Shown here: positions 16,657 through 24,050 of the stretch, in pieces
How positions within the stretch are numbered: position 1 is the first letter of the stretch
Layout of the letters: every line of letters starts with the position of its first letter
Assembly (NCBI GenBank): GCA_963170125.1
Contig: CAUJFI010000098.1
Span: forward strand, 1-34,601
Source of the DNA: Deinococcota bacterium
Lineage (GTDB): Bacteria > Deinococcota > Deinococci > Deinococcales > Trueperaceae
Length of the DNA: 34,601 nucleotides
Reading direction: 5' to 3'
The notes under the pieces: generated by a model
Databases searched by the model: none
What the model was told of the DNA's origin: nothing
Seen by the model: only the letters and a program-made list of their open reading frames with translations
Made by a program: the position numbers and the translations under genes

Positions 16657-17723
16657 GTCGAGCGCTCAAGGACGTCGCGCTCGTCGCGCTCCTCGGCGTG
16701 CTGGTGGCGTCCGCCGCCCAAGGCCGGACGTGGCTCCTCGGCGGGGCCGTCCTCCTCCTCGTCTTGGCGCGGGCGGCCTTCGCGCACCGCGCCGGCGCGG
16801 CGCGCGCCGTTACCGCGCTGGCGCCGTGCCTGGCCGGCCTCGCCGTGCTCGGCTTGACGCTGCAGACGGTGGGGGTAGTGGTAAACGGCGACCTAGGCAG
16901 GTCGGCCGGGTTCCTGCCGCACGCCAACACGGCCGCCGCCACGACGCTGGCCCTCTGGACGCTCCTCGTCGTGACGGGCTCCCAGATCGCGAGCGGCGGC
17001 GGCCCGGCGGCGGCGGCTTGGCGCGGCGCGCTCGTCGCAGGGAGCGTAGCGAGCGGGCTCCTGCTGCTCGCCGCCGGCAGCCGGTCGCTGCTGCTCGGCC
17101 TCCTCTTGGGGATCGTCGTCGCGGTATCGGTCCGGCGGGGGCGCCCGTCTTGGCGGCGCACGTTGCCCCGGCTCGGCGTGGCGGTCGCGGCCCTCTGCGC
17201 CGGCCTGGTCGCGATCGCCCGCCTCCGCCCCGACGTCGACTCCGTGCTCGGCTCGTTCGAGCGCGGACCCATCTTCTCGACGGCGCTCGGGATAGCGGCC
17301 CTCTCGCCATGGACGGGTCTTGGCGATGGGGCGTGGACGCGCTGGGCGCCCGTCGTCGAACCCTCGCTGCCGCTGGCGGCTGCCGTTCACACCCATAGCG
17401 TGCTGCTCGAAGCCCTCGTATGTGGGGGTGCCGTCGGCCTCGCCGCCACGCTCGTGCTCTTCGCGTTGGGCGCGCGCCGGCTCCTGACCCAGCAGCTGGA
17501 GCACGGCTCGCTCGCCGGGGGCGCGCTGGTCGTCGGCGTCGTGGCCTTGACGGTCCAGGGGCTGGTGGACCTGGCGGTCTTGTACCCTGGCGTGTACGCT
17601 CCTTTGGTGCTGGCCGCGGCCAGCTGGGACGTCACGCAAGGGGCGCGGACCAGGGCGCGGAAGGAACGAGGGCACGGTGAGCAGCGGGTCCAGCGGGAGC
17701 CGGCAGACGCGGCCTCGGACTGA
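16653..17723 (+). CDS. O-antigen ligase-like membrane protein
   Basis: A 356-residue membrane protein with about 10 hydrophobic segments and an O-antigen ligase-like layout. LPHANTAAATTLAL occupies the place of the HKN motif of ExoQ-like proteins. AALSPWTGLGDGAWTRW precedes a late loop with HTHS at 246-249, where canonical family members have H-x-H-N. The Asn to Ser change may mean altered acceptor use or loss of activity. The last 25 residues are charged and probably cytoplasmic. GTG 16653 overlaps the previous stop (GTGA). The 3' end overlaps the WecG-like gene by 47 bp. Confidence 0.78.
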   Translation: MSRALKDVALVALLGVLVASAAQGRTWLLGGAVLLLVLARAAFAHRAGAARAVTALAPCLAGLAVLGLTLQTVGVVVNGDLGRSAGFLPHANTAAATTLALWTLLVVTGSQIASGGGPAAAAWRGALVAGSVASGLLLLAAGSRSLLLGLLLGIVVAVSVRRGRPSWRRTLPRLGVAVAALCAGLVAIARLRPDVDSVLGSFERGPIFSTALGIAALSPWTGLGDGAWTRWAPVVEPSLPLAAAVHTHSVLLEALVCGGAVGLAATLVLFALGARRLLTQQLEHGSLAGGALVVGVVALTVQGLVDLAVLYPGVYAPLVLAAASWDVTQGARTRARKERGHGEQRVQREPADAASD

Positions 17724-18522
17724 TTACAGGGTCCTCGGCGTGAGGATATCGCCCGTGACGCGCGAGCAGTGGCTCGGGGTCGTGGAGGAGGGCGTGAGGA
17801 GCCGAGCGAGACGCCTCCTCGTCAGCCAGAACATGCATAGCGCGTACCTGGCGCCGGGCAGCCCGGCGCTCACGGACCTTCAGGCGCGCGCCGATGTCGT
17901 CAGGATCGACGGCATGCCGCTCGTGTGGATAGCGAGGCTGCTCGGCCTGCCCGTCACGCGCGCGCAGCGGGCGGGCTTCATGGACCTGATGCCCGTCCTG
18001 ATGGCCGCCGCCGCCGAGCGCGGGTGGAGGATCGTGGTGGTGGCCGGCCGGCCCGGGGTGGCGGATGCCGCGGCCGCCAGGCTGAGGGCGGAGCACCCCG
18101 GGTTGAAGCTCATGACGGAGGACGGCTACTTCGCTCTGGACGACTCGGACGGCGAGGTCACGAGGCGCCTCGAGCGCATCGCGCGGGAAGACGCCGACAT
18201 CGTGCTCGTAGGCATGGGCATGCCGCGGCAGGAGGAGTTCCTACGGCGCTACCTGGACCGGATTGCGGCCCCCGTGGTCGGCACCTGCGGAGCGGCGTTC
18301 GACTACGTTGCGGGAGCCATCCCCATGGCCCCGCGCTGGCTCTCGAGCCTGGGGCTCGAATGGCTCTTCCGCCTGGTGGCCGAGCCTCGCCGGCTGTGGC
18401 GGCGCTACCTGGTGGAGCCGGTGAGGCTGCTGCCCCGCCTGGTGGCCGACTTGCGCGCCAGGCGGCTGGGGGAAGCGCACTTCCGGTTCGACCGGGCCGA
18501 GGACGGTAGCGGCGCGGCGTGA
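17677..18522 (+). CDS. WecG/TagA/CpsF family glycosyltransferase
   Basis: A 281-residue GT26-type enzyme. Members transfer ManNAc, ManNAcA or glucose to an undecaprenyl-diphosphate-linked sugar at the membrane. Diagnostic features are the catalytic-loop Asp78 in RIDGMPLVW, the strand WRIVVVAGRPGVADAAAARL, DADIVLVGMGMPRQEEF and the late VGTCGAAFDYVAG. The C-terminal helices (WLFRLVAEPRRLWRRYL) are the amphipathic appendage that brings TagA-type enzymes to the membrane. GTG 17677 is preceded by a purine-rich AAGGAACGAGG. Family logic makes it a likely second-sugar transferase after the WbaP-type step. Confidence 0.93.
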   Translation: MSSGSSGSRQTRPRTDYRVLGVRISPVTREQWLGVVEEGVRSRARRLLVSQNMHSAYLAPGSPALTDLQARADVVRIDGMPLVWIARLLGLPVTRAQRAGFMDLMPVLMAAAAERGWRIVVVAGRPGVADAAAARLRAEHPGLKLMTEDGYFALDDSDGEVTRRLERIAREDADIVLVGMGMPRQEEFLRRYLDRIAAPVVGTCGAAFDYVAGAIPMAPRWLSSLGLEWLFRLVAEPRRLWRRYLVEPVRLLPRLVADLRARRLGEAHFRFDRAEDGSGAA

Positions 18523-19388
18523 GACGGAAGCTCCTGACGGCCGCGGCGCGGGTCCTGCCTTCGGCGGCGTTCGCGCGGCTGCACTGCCTGGCCAAGCTAG
18601 GCTACTGGCCGGACCTAGACGCCCCGGAGACCTTCACCGAGCGTCTCCTGGCCAAGCGGGTGCGCGACCGCGACCCGCTCATCGCGCTGACGGCCGACAA
18701 GTTCACGCTGCGGGGTTACGTGCAGGAGCGGCTCGGCGACGACTACCTCCCGCGGCTCTACGCCGTCGTCGAGTCGGCCGCGGACATCGACGTGACGAAG
18801 CTGCCTTCCGAGTACGTGATGAAGGGCACGCATGGGAGCGGTTGGAACCGCATCGTTACCGGCTCGGACCTGACCGACGAGCAGGCCAGGGCCTTGGCGG
18901 CCGGCTGGTTGGCGAGCTCGTACTACTGGAAGCGCCGCGAGTGGGCCTACCGCGACCTGACGCCGCGCGTGGTGTTCGAGGAGAACTTGCTGCCCGGTAA
19001 GCCCATCGACGACTACAAGGTGTTCACGTTCGGCGGGGTCGCGCGCTTGATCCAGGTCGACCGCGACAGGTTCACCGACCACCGCCGCAGCCTGTACACG
19101 CCGGAGTGGCGTGCGCTGGCCGTGGCCTGCGAGTACCCGCTCCTCGGCACGTCCGTGAGCGCGCCGGCGCGGCTCGACGAGATGCTCTGGGCGGCCGCCA
19201 AGCTGGCGGAGCCGTTCGCGTTCGCGCGGGTGGACTTCTACAGCCTCCCCGAGCGCATCGTCGTGGGTGAGGTCACGCACTATCCCGATGGGGGGGTGGT
19301 GCGCTTCGAGCCGCGCGGGTTCGACCTGGAGCTGGGCAGGGTGTGGGGCGAGGGGAGACCCGTGGCCGAGGCGTTCCTGGCACCGTGA
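18519..19388 (+). CDS. TupA-like ATP-grasp protein
   Basis: A 289-residue protein of the ATPgrasp_TupA family. Signature parts are PETFTERLLAKRVRDRDPL and ADKFTLRGYVQERLG, then LPSEYVMKGTHGSGWN (the ATP-binding Lys and Gly-rich loop), VVFEENLL, DYKVFTFGG and ARVDFYSL. In teichuronopeptide synthesis TupA is thought to join an amino acid or glutamate to a uronic acid polymer by an acyl-phosphate mechanism. Here it may decorate the surface glycan, or an intermediate of it, with an amide- or ester-linked group. The GTG overlaps the preceding stop. A second relative lies two genes downstream. Confidence 0.87.
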   Translation: MRRKLLTAAARVLPSAAFARLHCLAKLGYWPDLDAPETFTERLLAKRVRDRDPLIALTADKFTLRGYVQERLGDDYLPRLYAVVESAADIDVTKLPSEYVMKGTHGSGWNRIVTGSDLTDEQARALAAGWLASSYYWKRREWAYRDLTPRVVFEENLLPGKPIDDYKVFTFGGVARLIQVDRDRFTDHRRSLYTPEWRALAVACEYPLLGTSVSAPARLDEMLWAAAKLAEPFAFARVDFYSLPERIVVGEVTHYPDGGVVRFEPRGFDLELGRVWGEGRPVAEAFLAP

Positions 19389-20668
19389 GACGCGGCGTGC
19401 GAGACGTGGCCAAGCTGATGACGGGCACGGCCGTCGGTCAGGCCATCGGTTTCCTGGCCGCGCCGCTGCTAAGCCGCCTCTACACGCCGGACGACTTCGG
19501 CGTGGTCGGCGTGTTCCTCTCGGTCGCGACCGTGATCGGGGTCGTCGCGGCGCTGCGGCTCGAGCTGGCGGTCGTCGTGCCCAAGGCCGACGAGGACGCT
19601 CAACGGGTGATGGTCGCGGCGTTGCTCGTCATAGCCGGGGTCGTGAGCGCCACGGCGCTGGCCGTCCTCGTCGCGGGTGAGGCGGCCGCGCGAGCGCTCG
19701 GCGCGCCGGCGCTCGCGCCGCTGCTCGGCATACTCCCGTTCTACGTGGGTTCGCTCGGGACGTTCCAAGTGTTCAACTACTGGTCGACGCGGGTCGGCAA
19801 GTTCGGACGCTTGGCGAGCGCGCAAGTCGCGCGCGGCGCGGTCGGCGCCGCTGGACAGGTCGGGCTCGGCGTGGCGCACCTTGGAGCCGCGGGGATGCTG
19901 ACTGGTCAGGTCGCCGGGCAGGCCGTAGGCACGCTCACCTTGCTCGGTAGGTCGGCCCGCGCTGGGCGTCTCGACCTACGCGCGCCCGTGAGCTTCGCCG
20001 GGGTCGGCAAGGTCCTCAAGGAGTACGCCGATTTCATCGTCTACGGTGCCCCTCAGTCGTTGCTGAACGCGATAGGGCAGGGTCTGCCTGCGGTCCTGTT
20101 GACCGGGGCATTTGGTCCTGGGGTTGCCGGCCAATACCTCCTAGCCACCAGATTAGTGACCGCTCCTACCAACTTGGTGGGCCAGTCGTTACGACAAGTG
20201 CTTTACCCTTACCTGAGCAGACGCATCGATTCCCCGAACGTGCCGCGGATAACTGTCCGCGTTAGTCTCAGTCTTGCGGCGCTCGCTGCTCTTCCAGCGA
20301 CATTGCTTGTCGCGTTTGGGCCACCGCTCTTCGCGTGGGGCCTTGGGGAAGAATGGCGAACGGCTGGCGAGTTCGCCAGGTTCCTGAGTCTCCAGCTGTT
20401 CGCTGGGCTCGTGAACATCCCGGCCGTTAGCCTCGTGCCGTTGCTACGCATCCAGCGTTGGCATGTGACCTTCGAAGCCATCTACACTGTGACGCGGCTA
20501 GCCGCGCTGGGCGCCGGAGGCGTGATCGCCGGGCCCATTGGGGCGGTGGCAGCGATGTCGTTCACGGTACTGGCCTTCAACGCGTTTCTTGTCGTAGCGG
20601 TGGTCGCGCGCTTTCGTAGGGAGATTGCGTTCGGTACGCTTGCCAGTGGGGTCGTGCGAGATGAGTGA
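19385..20668 (+). CDS. wzx: Lipopolysaccharide/EPS flippase (Wzx, MATE-like)
   Basis: A 427-residue integral membrane protein with about 12 TM segments and the opening of Polysacc_synt/Wzx proteins (VAKLMTGTAVGQAIGFLAAPLLSRLYTPDDFGVVGVF). It should flip undecaprenyl-linked repeat units to the outer face of the membrane for the polymerases encoded upstream. GTG 19385 makes a GTGA overlap with the ATP-grasp gene; the frame extends to 19343 but the overlap start agrees with the operon pattern. From about 20,030 onward the DNA becomes clearly less GC-rich while the frame stays intact, so the 3' part may have been exchanged by recombination. Confidence 0.9.
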   Translation: MRRGVRDVAKLMTGTAVGQAIGFLAAPLLSRLYTPDDFGVVGVFLSVATVIGVVAALRLELAVVVPKADEDAQRVMVAALLVIAGVVSATALAVLVAGEAAARALGAPALAPLLGILPFYVGSLGTFQVFNYWSTRVGKFGRLASAQVARGAVGAAGQVGLGVAHLGAAGMLTGQVAGQAVGTLTLLGRSARAGRLDLRAPVSFAGVGKVLKEYADFIVYGAPQSLLNAIGQGLPAVLLTGAFGPGVAGQYLLATRLVTAPTNLVGQSLRQVLYPYLSRRIDSPNVPRITVRVSLSLAALAALPATLLVAFGPPLFAWGLGEEWRTAGEFARFLSLQLFAGLVNIPAVSLVPLLRIQRWHVTFEAIYTVTRLAALGAGGVIAGPIGAVAAMSFTVLAFNAFLVVAVVARFRREIAFGTLASGVVRDE

Positions 20669-21635
20669 GTCGAATGCCGGAGCTGTCAGGAGGGTCCGGG
20701 AGGCGCTGCGGAACCCGCACGCGTTCCTGTTCAAGTTGGCGCTCCGCTCTGGGCAGCCGCGACTCATGCGGTTGGCGACTGCCAACCCGCGTACGTTCAA
20801 CGAAATGGTTCGGTATCGTATGGTTCACGATCGCCGACAGTTATTGGGCGTATTTGCTGATAAACTCGCGTCCAAACGGTACGTCATGGAGCGCATAGGG
20901 TCCGACCATACCCCTGCGGTCCTGGGGGAGGCAGCCCGCACCTCGGACCTGGATTTCACGGCGTTGCCTCGAGAGTACGCGCTGAAAGTTAGCCACGCTT
21001 CCGGCGGGGTAATCCTGGTGTTCGAGGCGGCCGATTCGCTCGCCCGCTTGCCAGAACCGGGCCGCCCCTTCTCCAGGCATAGTGTGCATCCTGACTCCAT
21101 ACGCCTCTCTGAGGTGGTGGCGGTGTTGGATGCGTGGTTGGAGCGGCGGTATGCCACCAACAATGGCGAGTGGGCCTACTCGCTGTGCACGCCGAGAGTA
21201 TTCGCCGAGGAGTACCTGCACGGGTCAGATGGTGGACCGCCGGCAGACCTGAAGTTGTTCGTGTTCGATGGTCGGTGCGCGCTGTTGCGACTGGATATCC
21301 CTAGCGGTAAGCGCAAGACCCTCAACCACTATCTCCGGGACGGTTCTCCTGTTCCAGCGCGTTTCGGTGAGTATCACGGCGACTTCTTCAGCGAAGCATC
21401 TGAGCCGCCCGAGCTACCCTCAGGTTGGCGAGAGGCTGTGTGCCTGGCCGAGCAGTTGGGGAAGGGAGTCGACTTCGTGCGTGTCGATACTTTTCAGGTC
21501 GGCAACAAGGTGTTCATCGGAGAGTTGACGAACTATCCGACAAACGGTACCGGCAGGTATGTACCCCGATCGCTCGATCGCTGGCTGGGGGACAAGTGGA
21601 AGGCCGGCGGAGGCCGTATCCTTCATGACCGTTGA
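20661..21635 (+). CDS. TupA-like ATP-grasp protein, second copy
   Basis: A 324-residue relative of the earlier ATP-grasp protein. It shows PRTFNEMVRYRM, ADKLASKRYVMERIG, LPREYALKVSHASGG (the ATP-grasp Lys and Gly loop), VFAEEYLHG, DLKLFVFDGRCALLRLD and the metal-site region FVRVDTFQVGNKVFIGELTNYP. The two copies are well diverged, which argues for separate acceptors rather than recent duplication. It overlaps wzx by 8 bp and ends the operon. It lies wholly in the low-GC segment: 20821-20880 has 30 G+C of 60, against 49 of 60 at 19681-19740. Confidence 0.83.
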   Translation: MSESNAGAVRRVREALRNPHAFLFKLALRSGQPRLMRLATANPRTFNEMVRYRMVHDRRQLLGVFADKLASKRYVMERIGSDHTPAVLGEAARTSDLDFTALPREYALKVSHASGGVILVFEAADSLARLPEPGRPFSRHSVHPDSIRLSEVVAVLDAWLERRYATNNGEWAYSLCTPRVFAEEYLHGSDGGPPADLKLFVFDGRCALLRLDIPSGKRKTLNHYLRDGSPVPARFGEYHGDFFSEASEPPELPSGWREAVCLAEQLGKGVDFVRVDTFQVGNKVFIGELTNYPTNGTGRYVPRSLDRWLGDKWKAGGGRILHDR

Positions 21636-21672
21636 CATCCGCCTGGTCGAGCGTGGCGTAGGCTCTAGCGGA

Positions 21673-22506
21673 TCAGACCCCACATGAGGTTCCGCCCGCC
21701 GCCACGAACCCCGGATTCGACAACGCCTCCCCCACGTACCTGAGCGCCCGCCCGCCACTAGCCTCGGTCATCGCCCCGCCCGCCGCCTCCAACACGGCCT
21801 GGGCCGCCGCGGTGTCCCACCACATCGTTGGCCCGAGCCGCGCGTAGAAGTGGGCCGTGCCGTCTGCCACTAGGCAGGTCTTGATGGCGGAGCCGCGCGC
21901 GGTGGTCTCGACCTCGCCGTACTGCTCGCGCAGGCGTTCGATGAACGCCGCAGTCGCGGCGTTCGCGTGGGAGCGGCTCACCATCACACGCACCGGCCCC
22001 TCGGCTGTGGGCGGGCGGACGTGGATGGGGTGGGCGTTGCCCTCCGCGTCGAGACGCCAGGCGCTCGCCGGCTTGCCGGCATGCGCGGCGACGCCCGTGT
22101 ACGTCAGGCCGGCGACGGGCGCGTGCACGACGCCGAGCACGGGAACGCCGTCCTCGATCAGGGCGATGTTCACGGAGAACTCACCGTTGCGCTTGACGAA
22201 CTCCTTGGTGCCGTCGAGCGGGTCGACTAGCCAGAAGCGCCGCCACGTCCTGCGCTCCTCGAACGCCGGGGCCGGCGATTCCTCGGCGATGACCGGCACG
22301 CCGGGCGTGAGCCTAGCGAGGCCGTCCTCGACGACCGTCTGCGAGGCGACGTCAGCGGCCGTCACCGGTGACGCGTCCGCTTTCGTGCTGACGGCGAAGT
22401 CGGTGGCGTAGATCGCGAGGATCGCCTCTCCGGCGGCCTTGGCGATGGCGTATGCGCCGGCGCGTAGGGCCTCTAGGTCCAGGTTCGTCGTTCCGTCGGG
22501 TGCCAT
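21673..22506 (-). CDS. cysQ: CysQ-like 3'(2'),5'-bisphosphate nucleotidase (inositol monophosphatase superfamily)
   Basis: A 277-residue Mg2+-dependent phosphatase. Metal-binding elements are Glu75-Glu76 (VIAEES), DPLDGT at 95-100 within WLVDPLDGTKEF, and Asp231 in WWDTAAAQAVLEAAGG. The WLVDPLDGTKEF form is typical of CysQ, which hydrolyses 3'-phosphoadenosine 5'-phosphate to AMP during sulfate assimilation. A role on inositol or histidinol phosphates is less likely. ATG 22506 has no Shine-Dalgarno, but TACGCT lies 7 nt upstream. It converges on the polysaccharide operon with 37 bp between stops and is not obviously part of it. Confidence 0.85.
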   Translation of the reverse strand: MAPDGTTNLDLEALRAGAYAIAKAAGEAILAIYATDFAVSTKADASPVTAADVASQTVVEDGLARLTPGVPVIAEESPAPAFEERRTWRRFWLVDPLDGTKEFVKRNGEFSVNIALIEDGVPVLGVVHAPVAGLTYTGVAAHAGKPASAWRLDAEGNAHPIHVRPPTAEGPVRVMVSRSHANAATAAFIERLREQYGEVETTARGSAIKTCLVADGTAHFYARLGPTMWWDTAAAQAVLEAAGGAMTEASGGRALRYVGEALSNPGFVAAGGTSCGV

Positions 22507-22513
22507 TGCCGTA

Positions 22514-22519
22514 AGCGTA
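22514..22519 (-). promoter_or_regulatory. Candidate -10 box, leaderless cysQ mRNA
   Basis: TACGCT on the minus strand, 7 nt before ATG 22506, with no ribosome binding site. Confidence 0.45.
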
Positions 22520-22624
22520 ACGCGCTCGGGCTTCCTGGGCGTGAAGCGTCGCTAGGTTTGAGCCCATGGCCGGCAAGACGCCTTCGCGGTATGCCTTGAG
22601 AGATCAGCGGTCAGCTGGCTTGTC

Positions 22625-22640
22625 GTATTACATGTAATAC
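22625..22640. promoter_or_regulatory. Perfect 16-bp palindrome, probable relBE operator
   Basis: GTATTACATGTAATAC is a perfect palindrome, AT-rich in a GC-rich setting, 34 bp upstream of the antitoxin start. It contains -10-like TGTAAT (22633-22638). Ribbon-helix-helix antitoxins bind such short palindromes over their own promoter, so this is a likely autoregulatory site. Confidence 0.75.
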
Positions 22641-22674
22641 TTGGCCGACCCAAGGGGAAGGAGGTGGTGTCGGC

Positions 22675-22881
22675 ATGTTGACCGTGCGACTGGACCCGGA
22701 GGTCGATGCCAGGCTCGGCGAGTTGGCGGAGGCAACGGGTCGTACCAAGAGCTACTACGTGCGTCAGGCCATCGAGCAGTTCCTGGAGGACAGGGCGGAC
22801 TACCTTCTCGCGGTAGCTATCCTCGAGAAGAACGAGCCCACCATCGGCGTCGAGGAGCTAAGGCGCGAGCTTGGCATTTGA
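22675..22881 (+). CDS. Ribbon-helix-helix antitoxin (RelB/StbD-like)
   Basis: A 68-residue protein beginning MLTVRLDPEVDARLGELAEATGRTKSYYVRQAIEQFLED. This is a beta-strand followed by two helices, the Arc/MetJ-type DNA-binding fold that dimerises to insert the strand in the major groove. The C-terminal half (KNEPTIGVEELRRELGI) would wrap the toxin. ATG 22675 follows a strong AAGGAGG (22658-22664, 10 nt away). It overlaps the toxin gene by 11 bp. The palindrome just upstream suggests autoregulation. Confidence 0.88.
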   Translation: MLTVRLDPEVDARLGELAEATGRTKSYYVRQAIEQFLEDRADYLLAVAILEKNEPTIGVEELRRELGI

Positions 22882-23140
22882 GCTGCGCTTCTCGGCCACC
22901 GCCACTAAGCAGCTACGGAACCTGGATCGGTCTACGGCGTCACGCATCGTCGATTACCTTGAAGCCGTCGCGGCCCTGGACGACCCCTATGCCCGGGGGA
23001 AGGGTCTCACTGGCGAGTTCCGGGGCGTGTGGCGTTATCGCATCGGTGACTACCGAGTCCTTTGCGATGTGGATAGGCATCACCTCGTGATCCTCGCCCT
23101 TGAGGTCAGCCACCGCTCGAAGAGCTACCAGAGCCCGTAG
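22871..23140 (+). CDS. RelE/ParE-family toxin
   Basis: An 89-residue protein with the RelE fold pattern: ELRFSATATKQLRNLDRSTASRIVDYLE at the start, then GLTGEFRGVWRYRIGDYRVLCDVD and LVILALEVSHRSKSY. The YRIGDYRVL strand and the late His-Arg-Ser-Lys-Tyr residues match those of mRNA-cleaving RelE toxins that act at the ribosomal A site. The start appears to be TTG 22871, overlapping the antitoxin by 11 bp; no better in-frame start is near. A ParE-like gyrase role is less likely but not excluded. Confidence 0.87.
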   Translation: MAFELRFSATATKQLRNLDRSTASRIVDYLEAVAALDDPYARGKGLTGEFRGVWRYRIGDYRVLCDVDRHHLVILALEVSHRSKSYQSP

Positions 23141-23153
23141 CATCCTTGCGCAT

Positions 23154-23187
23154 AGGGGCCTACCGCTCCCTTCCCGACCAGGCCCCT
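23154..23187. terminator. Candidate hairpin after the relBE pair
   Basis: AGGGGCCT (23154-23161) and AGGCCCCT (23180-23187) form a perfect 8-bp inverted repeat with an 18-nt loop, 14 nt past the toxin stop. The right arm touches the -35 of the next promoter. It may end the toxin-antitoxin mRNA or be an operator. Confidence 0.45.
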
Positions 23188-23217
23188 TGACCCTCACGTA
23201 ACGTAAGGATCTACCGT
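23187..23217 (+). promoter_or_regulatory. MerR-type promoter with 19-bp spacer and internal operator
   Basis: TTGACC (23187-23192) and TACCGT (23212-23217) are separated by exactly 19 bp, the overlong spacing of MerR-regulated promoters. An imperfect palindrome, CCTCACGTAACGTAAGG (23192-23208, one mismatched pair), fills the spacer. It lies just before the MerR/TipA-like gene, suggesting that this protein controls its own transcription. Confidence 0.68.
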
Positions 23218-23237
23218 GAACGGCGGGAAGGAGGCGC

Positions 23238-24020
23238 ATGCCTGTGAGACGGACCCAGGACGAAGCACTGACGGTCGGCGAGGTGGCCAGGCTCGCGAAC
23301 GTGAGCGTCCGGACGCTCCACCATTACGACGAGTACGGCCTGCTGTCGCCGAGCGAGCGCAGCGAGGCGGGTTACCGGCGCTACACGCCGAGCGACCTGG
23401 AGCGCTTGCACGCCGTGCTCGCCTACCGGGAGCTCGGCCTCGAGCTGGGCGCCATCCAGGAGCTCCTCTCCGACCCGGCCGCCGACCCCATGGAGCACCT
23501 GAAGCGCCAGGAGACGGTGCTGAACGCGCGGCTCGAGAAGTTGCTCGCCATGCGGCGGTCGCTACGCAAACAGATGGAGGCTATACACATGGGAATCAAC
23601 CTCAACCCCAAGGAGCTGCTCGAGGTCTTCGGCGAGGAGGACCCCACGAAGCACGCCAAGGAAGCCGAGGAGCGCTGGGGCGGCACGGACGCCTACCGCG
23701 AGAGCCAGCGCCGCACCAAGGGCTACACGAAGGAGGATTGGCTGCGCATCTCGCAGGAGAGCGAGGCCATCGAGGCCAGGTTCGCCGAGCTGCTGGCCGC
23801 CGGCGTCTCCCCGACGGACCAGCGCGCCCTGGAGGCTGCCGAGGCCCATAGGCAGCTCATCTCGCGCTTCTACTACGACTGCGGCTACGCCATCCACCGC
23901 GGCCTGGCCGAGATGTACCTGGCAGACCCGCGCTTCACCGCGCACTACGAACAGCGCGCCGCGGGGCTCGCCGAGTTCGTCGCCGACGCGATCAAGGCGA
24001 ACGCTTCTGGGCGGGACTAG
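23238..24020 (+). CDS. MerR-family regulator with TipAS antibiotic-recognition domain
   Basis: A 260-residue TipA-like regulator. Residues about 11-80 are the MerR winged helix (LTVGEVARLANVSVRTLHHYDEYGLLSPSER, then YRRYTPSDLERLHAVLAYRELG). A coiled linker (about 85-117) leads to a C-terminal TipAS-like domain (EERWGGTDAYRESQRRTKGYTKEDW, FYYDCGYAIHRGLAEMYLADPRF). In Streptomyces this domain traps thiopeptides and activates the promoter. AAGGAGG (23228-23234) is only 3 nt from ATG 23238 but 9 nt from in-frame GTG 23244, so the true start may be the latter. A MerR-type promoter lies upstream and a long palindrome downstream. Confidence 0.92.
   Translation: MPVRRTQDEALTVGEVARLANVSVRTLHHYDEYGLLSPSERSEAGYRRYTPSDLERLHAVLAYRELGLELGAIQELLSDPAADPMEHLKRQETVLNARLEKLLAMRRSLRKQMEAIHMGINLNPKELLEVFGEEDPTKHAKEAEERWGGTDAYRESQRRTKGYTKEDWLRISQESEAIEARFAELLAAGVSPTDQRALEAAEAHRQLISRFYYDCGYAIHRGLAEMYLADPRFTAHYEQRAAGLAEFVADAIKANASGRD
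23575..23591 (+). promoter_or_regulatory. Internal ribosome binding site and ATG for a TipAS-like short form
   Basis: TGGAGG (23575-23580) lies 8 nt before an in-frame ATG (23589-23591) that is codon 118 of the regulator. A product starting there would be 143 residues, containing the ligand-binding domain without the DNA-binding part. This mirrors Streptomyces TipAS, made from an internal start in tipA. Confidence 0.6.
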
Positions 24021-24050
24021 CCCTTACACCCCATGCCCTCTGGAGGGCCA

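Noticed and set aside
19385..20668. Frameshift or pseudogene in wzx at the GC change
   Set aside because: The frame is continuous, and about 12 TM segments are distributed along its full length.
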